A DNA stretch of 13,288 bases, taken from contig JAHWHT010000018.1 in the NCBI GenBank assembly GCA_019323135.1, positions 1 to 13,288 of the forward strand, read 5' to 3'. The notes beneath the pieces were generated by a model that saw only the letters and a program-made list of their open reading frames with translations, was not told the DNA's origin and searched no databases. The DNA is from Candidatus Woesearchaeota archaeon (GTDB taxonomy: Archaea > Nanobdellota > Nanobdellia > Woesearchaeales > ARS49). Shown piece after piece: positions 6,270-12,693 of the stretch. Positions within the stretch are counted from its first letter, which is position 1, and each line of letters begins with the position of its first letter. Position numbers and translations under genes: made by a program.

Positions 6270-7790
6270 ATGGACTTGAAAAAACTAGCCGAAACATTAC
6301 ACCCGCTTGAACGCAAAGTATTGCCTGTTCTTGATAAATTTAAGACTGTTCCTCAGATTGTTTCTGCTACTGGCTTAAAAGAGATAGAAGTTGTGCGCGC
6401 TCTGCAGTGGATGCAGAACAAGGACATTGTAAATATTGATACTGAACTTAAGGAAGTTGTAATGCTGGATAAGAATGGTGAGAAGTATATCAAGGATAAG
6501 CTTCCAGAACGGCGGTTTATAGAGACTCTTAAAGATAAAGAGCTCTCACTTACTCGTCTTGAAAAATCTGGTTTGGCTAAAGATGAATTGAATATCTGTC
6601 TCGGCGCTCTCAGAAAAAAAGCAATGATTCTTATCACAAAAAATAAAGATTTGCGCGTTAAGCTTACTGACCAAGGGAAAAAGTTTTTGACAAAGGATTT
6701 CCCTGAAGAATCTTTTCTAAACAAAACATTTCCACTAGAAATCAAAAGCCTTGCTGCTGAAGAAAAATTTGCGCTTAATAATCTTAAGAAGCGAAAAAAC
6801 ATTGTCAAGGTTGAATTGCAGAAGATAAAAAAAGTCGAGCTTCTTCCTGCTGGCAAAAAATTGATTACCATGGGCATCAGCGATGAGAAGGTAATAGATT
6901 CTCTCACACCTCAAATGCTGCGCACAGGTTCTTGGCGTGACAAGGCATTTAGACGCTATGATGTTAAGATTAATGTTCCTAAGATTTATGGCGGCAAAAA
7001 GCAGAATTACTCGCGCTTTCTTGACGGCGTAAGAGAAAAGTTTGTTGAATTGGGATTTATTGAGATGACTGGTCCGCTTGTCGAGTCGGAGTTTTGGAAT
7101 ATGGATGCTTTGTTCATGCCGCAGTTCCATTCTGCACGGGCTATTCATGATGCGTATTATGTTGAAGTTAAGAAGCCTGAAAAATTAGACGATTCATTTG
7201 TAAAAAAAGTTAAAGCTGCTCATGAGACCGGCGGAAATACAGGAAGCCGCGGTTGGCAGTATGATTTTGATGTTAAGCGAACTCATAATCTTGTGTTAAG
7301 GACACAGGGAACTGCGTGTTCTGCACGAATGCTTGCATCAAAAGATTTGCAGATTCCTGGAAAGTATTTTGCTATCGCAAGATGTTTTAGGCCAGATGTT
7401 GTCGATGCAACTCATGCAGCTGATTTTTATCAGACAGAAGGTATTATTGTTGAAGAAGGATTAAACATAACTCACTTGTTTGCTTTGCTTGAGATGTTTG
7501 CAAAAGAGTTTGCTGGTGCAGAAGAGATAAAACTTGTTCCAGGTTATTTTCCTTTTACAGAGCCAAGTGTTGAGCTTTTTGCAAAGCACCCGGTTCTTGG
7601 TTGGGTAGAGTTGGGAGGAGCAGGCATCTTTAGACCGGAAGTTGTCAAGCCTTTGCTTGGAAAAGACATTCCAGTTCTTGCTTGGGGCATTGGCATAGAC
7701 CGAATTGCGATGTTCAAGCTGGGAATAAAAGATATCCGCCAGTTATTTTCACACGATTTAGAATATTTAAGAAATGCTAAGGTGATCTAA
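6270..7790 (+). CDS. pheS: Phenylalanyl-tRNA synthetase alpha subunit
   Basis: The protein has 506 residues, the normal length for archaeal PheS. It joins phenylalanine to tRNA-Phe as part of a cytoplasmic alpha2-beta2 enzyme; this subunit holds the class II active site. The N-terminal about 220 residues contain helix-turn-helix-like DNA/tRNA-binding repeats (LHPLERKVLPVLDKF; later LTRLEKSGLAKDELN). The catalytic core follows. It has GFIEMTGPLVESEFWNMDALFMPQFHSAR (read 262-290), a conserved THNLVLRTQGTACSARML block (338-354), motif 2 around FRPDVVDATHAADFYQTEG (373-391), ELGGAGIFRPEV (447-458) and motif 3 with GIGIDRIAMFKLGIKDIR (473-490). The gene overlaps pheT by one base (TAATG), so the two subunits are probably made by coupled translation. 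Assignment is firm. Confidence 0.97.
   Translation: MDLKKLAETLHPLERKVLPVLDKFKTVPQIVSATGLKEIEVVRALQWMQNKDIVNIDTELKEVVMLDKNGEKYIKDKLPERRFIETLKDKELSLTRLEKSGLAKDELNICLGALRKKAMILITKNKDLRVKLTDQGKKFLTKDFPEESFLNKTFPLEIKSLAAEEKFALNNLKKRKNIVKVELQKIKKVELLPAGKKLITMGISDEKVIDSLTPQMLRTGSWRDKAFRRYDVKINVPKIYGGKKQNYSRFLDGVREKFVELGFIEMTGPLVESEFWNMDALFMPQFHSARAIHDAYYVEVKKPEKLDDSFVKKVKAAHETGGNTGSRGWQYDFDVKRTHNLVLRTQGTACSARMLASKDLQIPGKYFAIARCFRPDVVDATHAADFYQTEGIIVEEGLNITHLFALLEMFAKEFAGAEEIKLVPGYFPFTEPSVELFAKHPVLGWVELGGAGIFRPEVVKPLLGKDIPVLAWGIGIDRIAMFKLGIKDIRQLFSHDLEYLRNAKVI
7781..7786 (+). promoter_or_regulatory. Ribosome-binding site of pheT inside pheS (GGTGAT)
   Basis: GGTGAT lies in the last codons of pheS and ends three bases before the pheT ATG at 7790. 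It supports the one-base stop/start overlap as the true start of pheT. Confidence 0.6.
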
Positions 7791-9439
7791 TGCCAACATG
7801 CACATTTTCATTAAAAGATTTGAATTCATTGGTTAAAAAACCTATAAAACAGTCTGAATTAAAGAGTTTACTAGCATATGCTAAAGCAGAATTAGAGGGT
7901 GTTTCTGGTGATGAAATAACTGTTCAGTTTAATGACACTAATCTTCCTTATTTGTGGTCTGTCGAGGGGCTTGCTGTTTTTTTGCGCGGAGTTTTAGGCA
8001 AAGAAAAAGGCATACCTAAGATTAAAATCAATAAAGGAACCTATAAGATAAATGTTGATTCTTCTGTTAAATCAGTTCGCCCGTGCATAGCTGCCTTTGT
8101 TGCTAAAGGCAAAAAAATTAATGATCATTTTTTAAAGCAGTTGATTCAGATGCAGGAAAAGTTCTGCGAAGCATATGGCCGGCGGCGTGAAAAGATTGCT
8201 ATTGGGGTATATCCTGCAAAGAAAATTTCTTTTCCAGTTTCTTACAAAGCTGTTCCTCCAAGAAGCATTAAATTCATTCCTCTAGAATTTCTGAAAGAGA
8301 TGGATTTGCTGGAGATTCTTGATCAGCACCCAACTGGCAAGGAATATGCTTGGATATTAAAAGATTTTAAGAAATATCCGTTATTGATTGACGATAATAA
8401 AGAAGTGCTTAGTTTTCCTCCGATTATTAATTCAGAGAATACTGGCAGATTGGATTTAGCAGACGAGGAGATTTTCTTTGAGGCCACAGGAACAGATTTA
8501 GAGTCTGTTAATCTTGCAGCAAATATATTTGCGCAGTTATTTTATGAAAGAGGTTTTGATATTTATTCTGTAAATGTTAGTTATTCAAGACGTCAAGTTG
8601 CTACGCCAGAATTCAAGACAAGCACCCTTAAGTTCAATAAAGCAGATGTTGTCAAGATTCTAGGCAAAGAGTTGAAAGATTCTGAAGTAAAGAAATTACT
8701 TGAGATGGCGAGATATAATTTTTCTAATTATAAAGTCACTATACCTGCTATTCGGCACGATATTATGCATCCTGTTGATGTTGTAGAGGATATTGTAATA
8801 ATGTATGGTTATGATAATATTAAGCCCGCCCCTTTGACATCATACACTCGCGGCAAAGCTTTGAACATAAGGCATTTTATTGATAAAGTTCGTGAAATAA
8901 TTGTTGGGCAGGGTTATCAAGAAGTTGCAAGCCCAATTCTATCTAACAAGGAAATTCTCTGCAACAAGATGAATATCAAGGATTTCGGGTGTGTTGAAAT
9001 AAAGAATCCCACGTCCTTGAATTACTCAACTTTGAGGTCTTGGCTTTTGCCAGGCTTGATGGATGTTTTAATGCGTAACAAGCATGTTGATTATCCTCAG
9101 AAGATTTTTGAGCAGGGCATTGTTAGTGTTATGAAGGATAATAAAATTAATGATTTTGAGAGGATTTCAGTTCTTTCTTGTCACGCTAGTTCAGATTATA
9201 CTGAGATAAGGCAAGTTTTGGACTATTTATTCCGAATGATTGGAGCAGAATATACAGTAGAGGATACAGAGCACGGCTCTTTTATCAAAGGGCGTGTTGC
9301 AAGGATATCTGTAAATGGAAAAAAGGTTGCATTTATTGGAGAAGTCAGCCCAGTTGTATTGAATTCTTTTGGTGTGGACATGCCTGCGGCAGCATTTGAG
9401 CTAAACATTACAGAATTATTTAGAATATTAAACAAATAA
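7790..9439 (+). CDS. pheT: Phenylalanyl-tRNA synthetase beta subunit
   Basis: The protein has 549 residues, typical of the shorter archaeal/eukaryotic-type PheT (bacterial forms are about 800). It is the structural and editing partner of PheS. The B3/4 editing domain occupies roughly residues 80-265 (for example RSIKFIPLEF, HPTGKEYAWIL, FPPIINSENTGRLD). The B5 domain follows at about 275-345, ending with RHDIMHPVDVVEDIVIMYGY, whose acidic residues normally face the magnesium site of PheS. The remainder (about 355-549) is a class II core without catalytic motifs, with SPILSNKEIL and LNYSTLRSWLLPGLMDVL. Nothing is missing, so tyrosine editing is expected but not shown. The gene ends at a hairpin that separates it from the convergent L14e gene. 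Confidence 0.96.
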   Translation: MPTCTFSLKDLNSLVKKPIKQSELKSLLAYAKAELEGVSGDEITVQFNDTNLPYLWSVEGLAVFLRGVLGKEKGIPKIKINKGTYKINVDSSVKSVRPCIAAFVAKGKKINDHFLKQLIQMQEKFCEAYGRRREKIAIGVYPAKKISFPVSYKAVPPRSIKFIPLEFLKEMDLLEILDQHPTGKEYAWILKDFKKYPLLIDDNKEVLSFPPIINSENTGRLDLADEEIFFEATGTDLESVNLAANIFAQLFYERGFDIYSVNVSYSRRQVATPEFKTSTLKFNKADVVKILGKELKDSEVKKLLEMARYNFSNYKVTIPAIRHDIMHPVDVVEDIVIMYGYDNIKPAPLTSYTRGKALNIRHFIDKVREIIVGQGYQEVASPILSNKEILCNKMNIKDFGCVEIKNPTSLNYSTLRSWLLPGLMDVLMRNKHVDYPQKIFEQGIVSVMKDNKINDFERISVLSCHASSDYTEIRQVLDYLFRMIGAEYTVEDTEHGSFIKGRVARISVNGKKVAFIGEVSPVVLNSFGVDMPAAAFELNITELFRILNK

Positions 9440-9447
9440 AAAAATTA

Positions 9448-9472
9448 AATAAATTCTCTTAAAGAATTTATT
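9448..9472. terminator. Bidirectional terminator hairpin between pheT and L14e
   Basis: Arms AATAAATTCT (9448-9457) and AGAATTTATT (9463-9472) form a perfect ten-base stem with a five-base loop (CTTAA). On the plus strand a T-rich tract follows (CTTTGTTTT). On the minus strand the sequence after the stem is also T-rich (TTAATTTTTTTATTTG). It lies nine bases past the pheT stop and includes the L14e stop codon at 9468-9470. Position between convergent genes and T-tracts on both sides suggest it ends both transcripts. Confidence 0.65.
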
Positions 9473-9932
9473 CTTTGTTTTCTTCAGGCGCTTTTTTTAC
9501 AGTTTTCTTAACAGCTTTTTTCTTCACAGTTTTCTGCTCTGTTTTTGCTGCCTTCGCAGAACTTTTGTTCTGTGAATTTGGAACTTTTGTTCCAATTTTC
9601 TTAACTGCCTTTTTTGCTTTTGGCTCTGCAGGTGCTCGTGTTGCCAACTTACTTCTTCTTAGTTTCCTAGGCCTTACTTTCTTCTCTTTTGGTTTCGTCT
9701 CTCTTGCCTCTAAGCCTATTTTTTTGAAAGCTGCTGCAACATCTGCATGGCTTGCGCCTTTTTTAATATCAATTTTTTCATCTAGTGCTTCTAGATGTAG
9801 AATATTACATTTTCTTCTTCGAGTTTCGCCGTCAATCATAACAAATCTGTCATCAAGAAATTCAACAACAACACATTTTTTGCCAGCGTCTCTGCCAGCG
9901 ATTTTCATGCATAATTTTCCGATTTCAATCAT
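9468..9932 (-). CDS. rpl14e: Ribosomal protein L14e with a long basic C-terminal tail
   Basis: The protein has 154 residues. Residues 1-77 are a clear L14e (eL14) SH3/KOW-type core: MIEIGKLCMKIAGRDAGKKCVVVE, then FVMIDGETRRRKCNILHLEAL. L14e binds 23S rRNA in the large subunit. Archaeal L14e usually stops near 80-100 residues. Here about 77 further residues follow, rich in Lys, Ala and Pro, with repeated KKAVKK/KKTVKK units (for example at 107-112 and 138-147), probably disordered. Vertebrate RPL14 also carries a Lys/Ala-rich tail, a parallel rather than proof of shared origin. The gene follows L34e by 49 bases, with a clear GGAGG site, and likely shares its transcript. The frame is open throughout and the composition of the tail looks like a genuine coding extension. 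Confidence 0.93.
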   Translation of the reverse strand: MIEIGKLCMKIAGRDAGKKCVVVEFLDDRFVMIDGETRRRKCNILHLEALDEKIDIKKGASHADVAAAFKKIGLEARETKPKEKKVRPRKLRRSKLATRAPAEPKAKKAVKKIGTKVPNSQNKSSAKAAKTEQKTVKKKAVKKTVKKAPEENKE

Positions 9933-9939
9933 TTTTTTG

Positions 9940-9944
9940 CCTCC
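9940..9944 (-). promoter_or_regulatory. Ribosome-binding site of L14e (GGAGG)
   Basis: On the minus strand GGAGG precedes the ATG at 9932 by seven bases. It lies in the 49-base gap after L34e and fixes the L14e start. Confidence 0.65.
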
Positions 9945-9981
9945 ATTTCCCAGAGTAGCAGTTGCCTTGACTACTTGGAGA

Positions 9982-10257
9982 TTATTTTGCTCTTGCTTTT
10001 TGTGTTATTTTTTTGCGGGTGCACTGCGTGCAAAGAGTTCCGCCATATGGTCTTGTTGGTCTTTTCTGTGTTTTTGGTAGTTTCTTCATCTTGCCAGGAA
10101 GTTCTCTTGCAGTTCCTGCAAGTACTTTTCCGCATTCAGGGCACTCTATTTTTGAAGGCTTGCGCCTTTTGTAGTGCACTTTAGTCTCGCCTCCAGGCGT
10201 CTTAACTTTGACTCTTCTGAATGTTCTTGATTTTTTTCTTCCTTCGACCATACCCAT
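9982..10257 (-). CDS. rpl34e: Ribosomal protein L34e
   Basis: The protein has 91 residues, the family's normal size. It is a zinc-ribbon protein of the archaeal/eukaryotic large ribosomal subunit (eL34). The N terminus is rich in Arg and Lys (RKKSRTFRRVKVKTPGG, then VHYKRRKPSK). Two CxxC pairs, CPEC (39-42) and CTQC (76-79), form the zinc site. RPYGGTLC before the second pair is characteristic. Two starts are possible, ATG at 10257 and at 10251; the second would begin MVEGRKKSR and may be the real one, as no good Shine-Dalgarno site precedes either. It is first of an L34e-L14e pair and is transcribed divergently from iscS, with 81 bases between the coding regions. Confidence 0.93.
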   Translation of the reverse strand: MGMVEGRKKSRTFRRVKVKTPGGETKVHYKRRKPSKIECPECGKVLAGTARELPGKMKKLPKTQKRPTRPYGGTLCTQCTRKKITQKARAK

Positions 10258-10300
10258 CAGGAATTATAGTTCATTTAAAAAGCTTTGTATCTTTAAAGGC

Positions 10301-10316
10301 AACATTTATAAATGTT
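10301..10316. promoter_or_regulatory. 16-base perfect palindrome containing the iscS TATA box
   Basis: AACATTTATAAATGTT is its own reverse complement. Its centre TTTATAAA (10304-10311) is a TATA box about 31 bases before the iscS ATG at 10339, which predicts a leaderless or very short-leader message. Being symmetrical, it could also place polymerase toward L34e, leaving a leader of about 25 bases. Alternatively it is an operator covering the TATA box. A separate TTTAAA at 10292-10297 could serve L34e. Confidence 0.5.
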
Positions 10317-10338
10317 CAACATTGATTTATCCACTAGA

Positions 10339-11481
10339 ATGAGAGTATATCTTGATAATGCCGCAACCACTAGAATAGCGCCAGAAGTAGCTGAAGCCAT
10401 GCTGCCTTTTTTCATAGAAAAATACGGAAACGCATCTAGCATACATTCTTTTGGTGAACAGGCAAAAGAGGCCCTAGAAAATGCAAGAGAACATTTTGCT
10501 AAGTACATTAATGCAGAGTCTGATGAGATAATTTTCACTAGCGGCGGTACAGAGAGCGACAATCTTGCAATAAGAGGCACTGCCCAAGCCCTAAAAGATA
10601 AAGGCAATCACATCATAACCTCTGCTTTTGAGCACCCTGCTGTTTTAGAGACTTGCCAGGCGCTGGAAAAAGAAGGTTTTGAAATCACATACCTCCCTGC
10701 ATCAAGAGACGGATTTGTTGATACTGAAAAAGTAAAAAGCGCTCTGAAAGATAATACTATTTTAGTTACCATAATGCATGCTAATAATGAAATTGGCACT
10801 ATTCAAGATATTGAAAAGATTGGCGAAATTTGCAGGGAAAAAGGTATTTTGTTTCACACAGATGCTGTTCAGTCATTAGGAAAAAGCCCGATAGATGTCA
10901 AGAAAATGCACATTGATCTGGCCTCTTTCTCAGCCCATAAGATTCACGGCCCAAAAGGAATGGGTATACTGTATGTCCGAAAAAAAGTTAAGATAAAAAA
11001 ATTGTTTTATGGTGGTGCTCAAGAGATGAACTTAAGGCCTGGCACAGAAAATGTCTCTGGCGCAGTTGGTTTTAGCAAAGCCCTGGGCATGATTACTGAA
11101 GAAGACATTAAGAGAATGACTGAATTGCAAAATTATTTAATTGATGAGTTGTTAAAGATTCCCGAGGCCTGCCTTAATGGTTCAAGAAAAAACAGGCTCT
11201 GTAATAATGTGAATGTTTCTTTTTCACATATTGAAGGAGAGTCTATCCTGCTCGGCCTGGATGACAAAGGCGTTGCTGTTTCAACAGGCTCTGCTTGCAC
11301 ATCACAAAAATTAGAACCTAGTCATGTTTTGCTCGCACTGGGAGTAAAGCCAGAAGATGCTCATGGAAGCATTAGGTTTTCATTGAGTAAATACACAACT
11401 AAAGAAGAAATAGATTATGCAATTAATTCCGTAAAGACAGTTGTTGAAAATTTAAGAAAAATTTCGCCATTAGGTAAATAA
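10339..11481 (+). CDS. iscS: Cysteine desulfurase IscS/NifS
   Basis: The protein has 380 residues from the ATG at 10339, which gives the family-typical MRVYLDNAATT. An upstream ATG at 10312 would start inside the TATA palindrome and is rejected. IscS is a PLP enzyme that takes sulfur from cysteine as a persulfide. Visible landmarks are GNASSIHSFG (30-39), IIFTSGGTESDNLAI (64-78), His99, HANNEIGT (147-154), Asp175 in HTDAVQ, PLP lysine Lys201 in SAHKIHGPKG, RPGTEN (233-238), and catalytic Cys320 in STGSACTSQ, where a loop CTSQ replaces the more usual CTSA. All key residues are present. It heads an operon with iscU one base downstream and two tRNA-thiolation-type genes, so it likely supplies sulfur both for Fe-S clusters and for tRNA modification. 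The second role is inference from context. Confidence 0.95.
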   Translation: MRVYLDNAATTRIAPEVAEAMLPFFIEKYGNASSIHSFGEQAKEALENAREHFAKYINAESDEIIFTSGGTESDNLAIRGTAQALKDKGNHIITSAFEHPAVLETCQALEKEGFEITYLPASRDGFVDTEKVKSALKDNTILVTIMHANNEIGTIQDIEKIGEICREKGILFHTDAVQSLGKSPIDVKKMHIDLASFSAHKIHGPKGMGILYVRKKVKIKKLFYGGAQEMNLRPGTENVSGAVGFSKALGMITEEDIKRMTELQNYLIDELLKIPEACLNGSRKNRLCNNVNVSFSHIEGESILLGLDDKGVAVSTGSACTSQKLEPSHVLLALGVKPEDAHGSIRFSLSKYTTKEEIDYAINSVKTVVENLRKISPLGK

Positions 11482-11482
11482 A

Positions 11483-11851
11483 ATGTATTCAGAAAAAGTA
11501 ATAGATCATTTCAAGAACCCGCATAATGTCGGCAAGATTGATGATGCTGACGGCACAGGCGTAGTTGGCAATAGAGCATGCGGCGATGTTATGAAGCTTT
11601 ACATTAAAATTGAGGATAATAAAATTGTTGATATAAAATTTGAGACAATGGGCTGTGCAGCAGCCATTGCTACTAGTTCTATTATTACAGATCTTGCAAA
11701 GGGCAAGACCATTGAAGAAGCTTTGAAGATAACTAAGGATAATATTGTTGAAGAATTAGAAGGTCTTCCTCCTGTCAAAGTACACTGTTCTTTGCTTGCT
11801 ATTGATGCTTTGCATGCCGCAATCAAGGATTATAAAGACCAGCAAAAATGA
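11483..11851 (+). CDS. iscU: Iron-sulfur cluster scaffold IscU
   Basis: The protein has 122 residues, slightly shorter than E. coli IscU (128). It assembles Fe-S clusters from iron and IscS-derived sulfur. It starts MYSEKVIDHFKNPHNVGKI, typical of the family. The three cluster-ligand cysteines are present: Cys33 in RACGDVM, Cys58 in MGCAAAIATSS and Cys102 in KVHCSLLA, with the conserved Asp35. The LPPVK sequence (95-99), which in bacteria is bound by the HscA chaperone, is kept although no hscA or hscB is seen here. The start lies one base after the iscS stop, with AGGT (11472-11475) as a plausible ribosome-binding site. Its stop overlaps the next ATG (ATGA), indicating coupled translation with the ThiI-like protein. 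Confidence 0.95.
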   Translation: MYSEKVIDHFKNPHNVGKIDDADGTGVVGNRACGDVMKLYIKIEDNKIVDIKFETMGCAAAIATSSIITDLAKGKTIEEALKITKDNIVEELEGLPPVKVHCSLLAIDALHAAIKDYKDQQK

Positions 11852-12693
11852 TTATCGTCCGGTTTGCAGAGATAGGGCTTAAAGGCAAAAATCGTTCTTT
11901 TTTTGAAAATGCTCTGATTAAAAACATAAAGGCCTGCTTAGATGCTCATAAAATTAAATATTCTGGCATTGAAAAACCAATGGGCCGAATTTTAATCAAG
12001 ACAAATGATCCTTGTGTTTGCTTGAACACAGTTTTTGGCATTGCTTCTTTTTCTGAAGCAGTTAACGCAGGCTTTAATATGGAGTCTGCAAAAAAAGAGG
12101 TCTTGCCGCTCATAAAAAACCTCTCTCCAGATAAATCTTTCAGAGTTACCTGTCAGAGATTAGATAAGAGATTCCCTCTGACTTCAAGAGATTTTGATGT
12201 AGAATTAGGTGCATTTGTTCAGGAGAACACAAAAGCAAAAGTCAAGATGAAGGGGTTTGATGTTAATATTCATGCAGAAATAACTAATAATTTCATATAT
12301 CTTTTTACTGAAAAAATTCCAGGATTAGGAGGCCTGCCTGTTGGTGTTGAGGGTAGTACTTTGGTTTTATTAGAGGATGACGCTTCTTTGCTTGCAGGTT
12401 TGCTTATGATGAAGCGGGGCTGCAGAATCATTCCAGTAGCTTTTAAAACAATGAATACTGATTTACTAATCAGCTATGCCTACGGCACTAAAGTTGAGCT
12501 TAATATTATCAAAACAATTTCAGATATTGATTTGTTGGCTAAAAAAAATAAATCCAAAGCAATTGTTGTCGGAGATTTGCTTGAGACCCTGAAAGAATAT
12601 GATATTAAGACTCAAGTACTTAGACCTCTGGCAGCACACACTACCAAAGATATAGAGGAAGAACTAAATGGTTTCAGACAAAGAGTTTGTTAA
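11848..12693 (+). CDS. ThiI-family THUMP protein with degenerate, shortened PP-loop domain
   Basis: The protein has 281 residues; full ThiI is about 380 or more. ThiI makes 4-thiouridine at tRNA position 8. The front half is intact: the NFLD segment IIVRFAEIGLKGKNRSFFE (2-20), then a THUMP domain (about 60-165) ending KIPGLGGLPVGVEG. The next stretch clearly derives from the PP-loop domain (LVLL...LMMKRGC, 172-192). However, the loop SGGxDS that binds ATP phosphates is replaced by EDDASL (176-181), with acidic residues and one residue fewer. About 40 residues after IIPVAF are missing. The chain ends after a recognisable LRPL (258-261), before the cysteine-bearing region. I infer a non-catalytic tRNA-binding subunit. 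The frame is intact and the gene is locked by overlaps into the operon (four bases with iscU, 26 with the next gene), so decay is unlikely. Neighbours suggest it pairs with the TtuA-like enzyme. Confidence 0.85.
   Translation: MIIVRFAEIGLKGKNRSFFENALIKNIKACLDAHKIKYSGIEKPMGRILIKTNDPCVCLNTVFGIASFSEAVNAGFNMESAKKEVLPLIKNLSPDKSFRVTCQRLDKRFPLTSRDFDVELGAFVQENTKAKVKMKGFDVNIHAEITNNFIYLFTEKIPGLGGLPVGVEGSTLVLLEDDASLLAGLLMMKRGCRIIPVAFKTMNTDLLISYAYGTKVELNIIKTISDIDLLAKKNKSKAIVVGDLLETLKEYDIKTQVLRPLAAHTTKDIEEELNGFRQRVC
12655..12659 (+). promoter_or_regulatory. Ribosome-binding site of the TtuA-like gene, inside the ThiI-like gene
   Basis: GAGGA lies eight bases before the ATG at 12668, within the last codons of the ThiI-like gene. 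With an in-frame TAA directly before that ATG (12665-12667), it fixes the start. Confidence 0.55.

Noticed and set aside
6353..7148. Minus-strand frames inside pheS
   Set aside because: They lie fully opposite a firmly identified PheS and have no recognisable domains or initiation signals.
9475..10184. Plus-strand frames opposite L14e and L34e
   Set aside because: Phe/Leu-rich runs are the antisense of Lys-rich ribosomal protein codons. The minus-strand proteins are clearly recognised.
10312..10338. Nine-residue N-terminal extension of IscS
   Set aside because: The ATG falls in the TATA palindrome, and the family begins at the VYLDNAATT strand reached from ATG 10339.
11848..12693. ThiI-like gene as a frameshifted or decaying pseudogene
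   Set aside because: The frame is open throughout, the ends overlap both neighbours by a few bases, and ThiI-like sequence continues in frame on both sides of the lost loop (to LRPL near the end). There is no room for leftover ThiI sequence in another frame because the next gene already begins.
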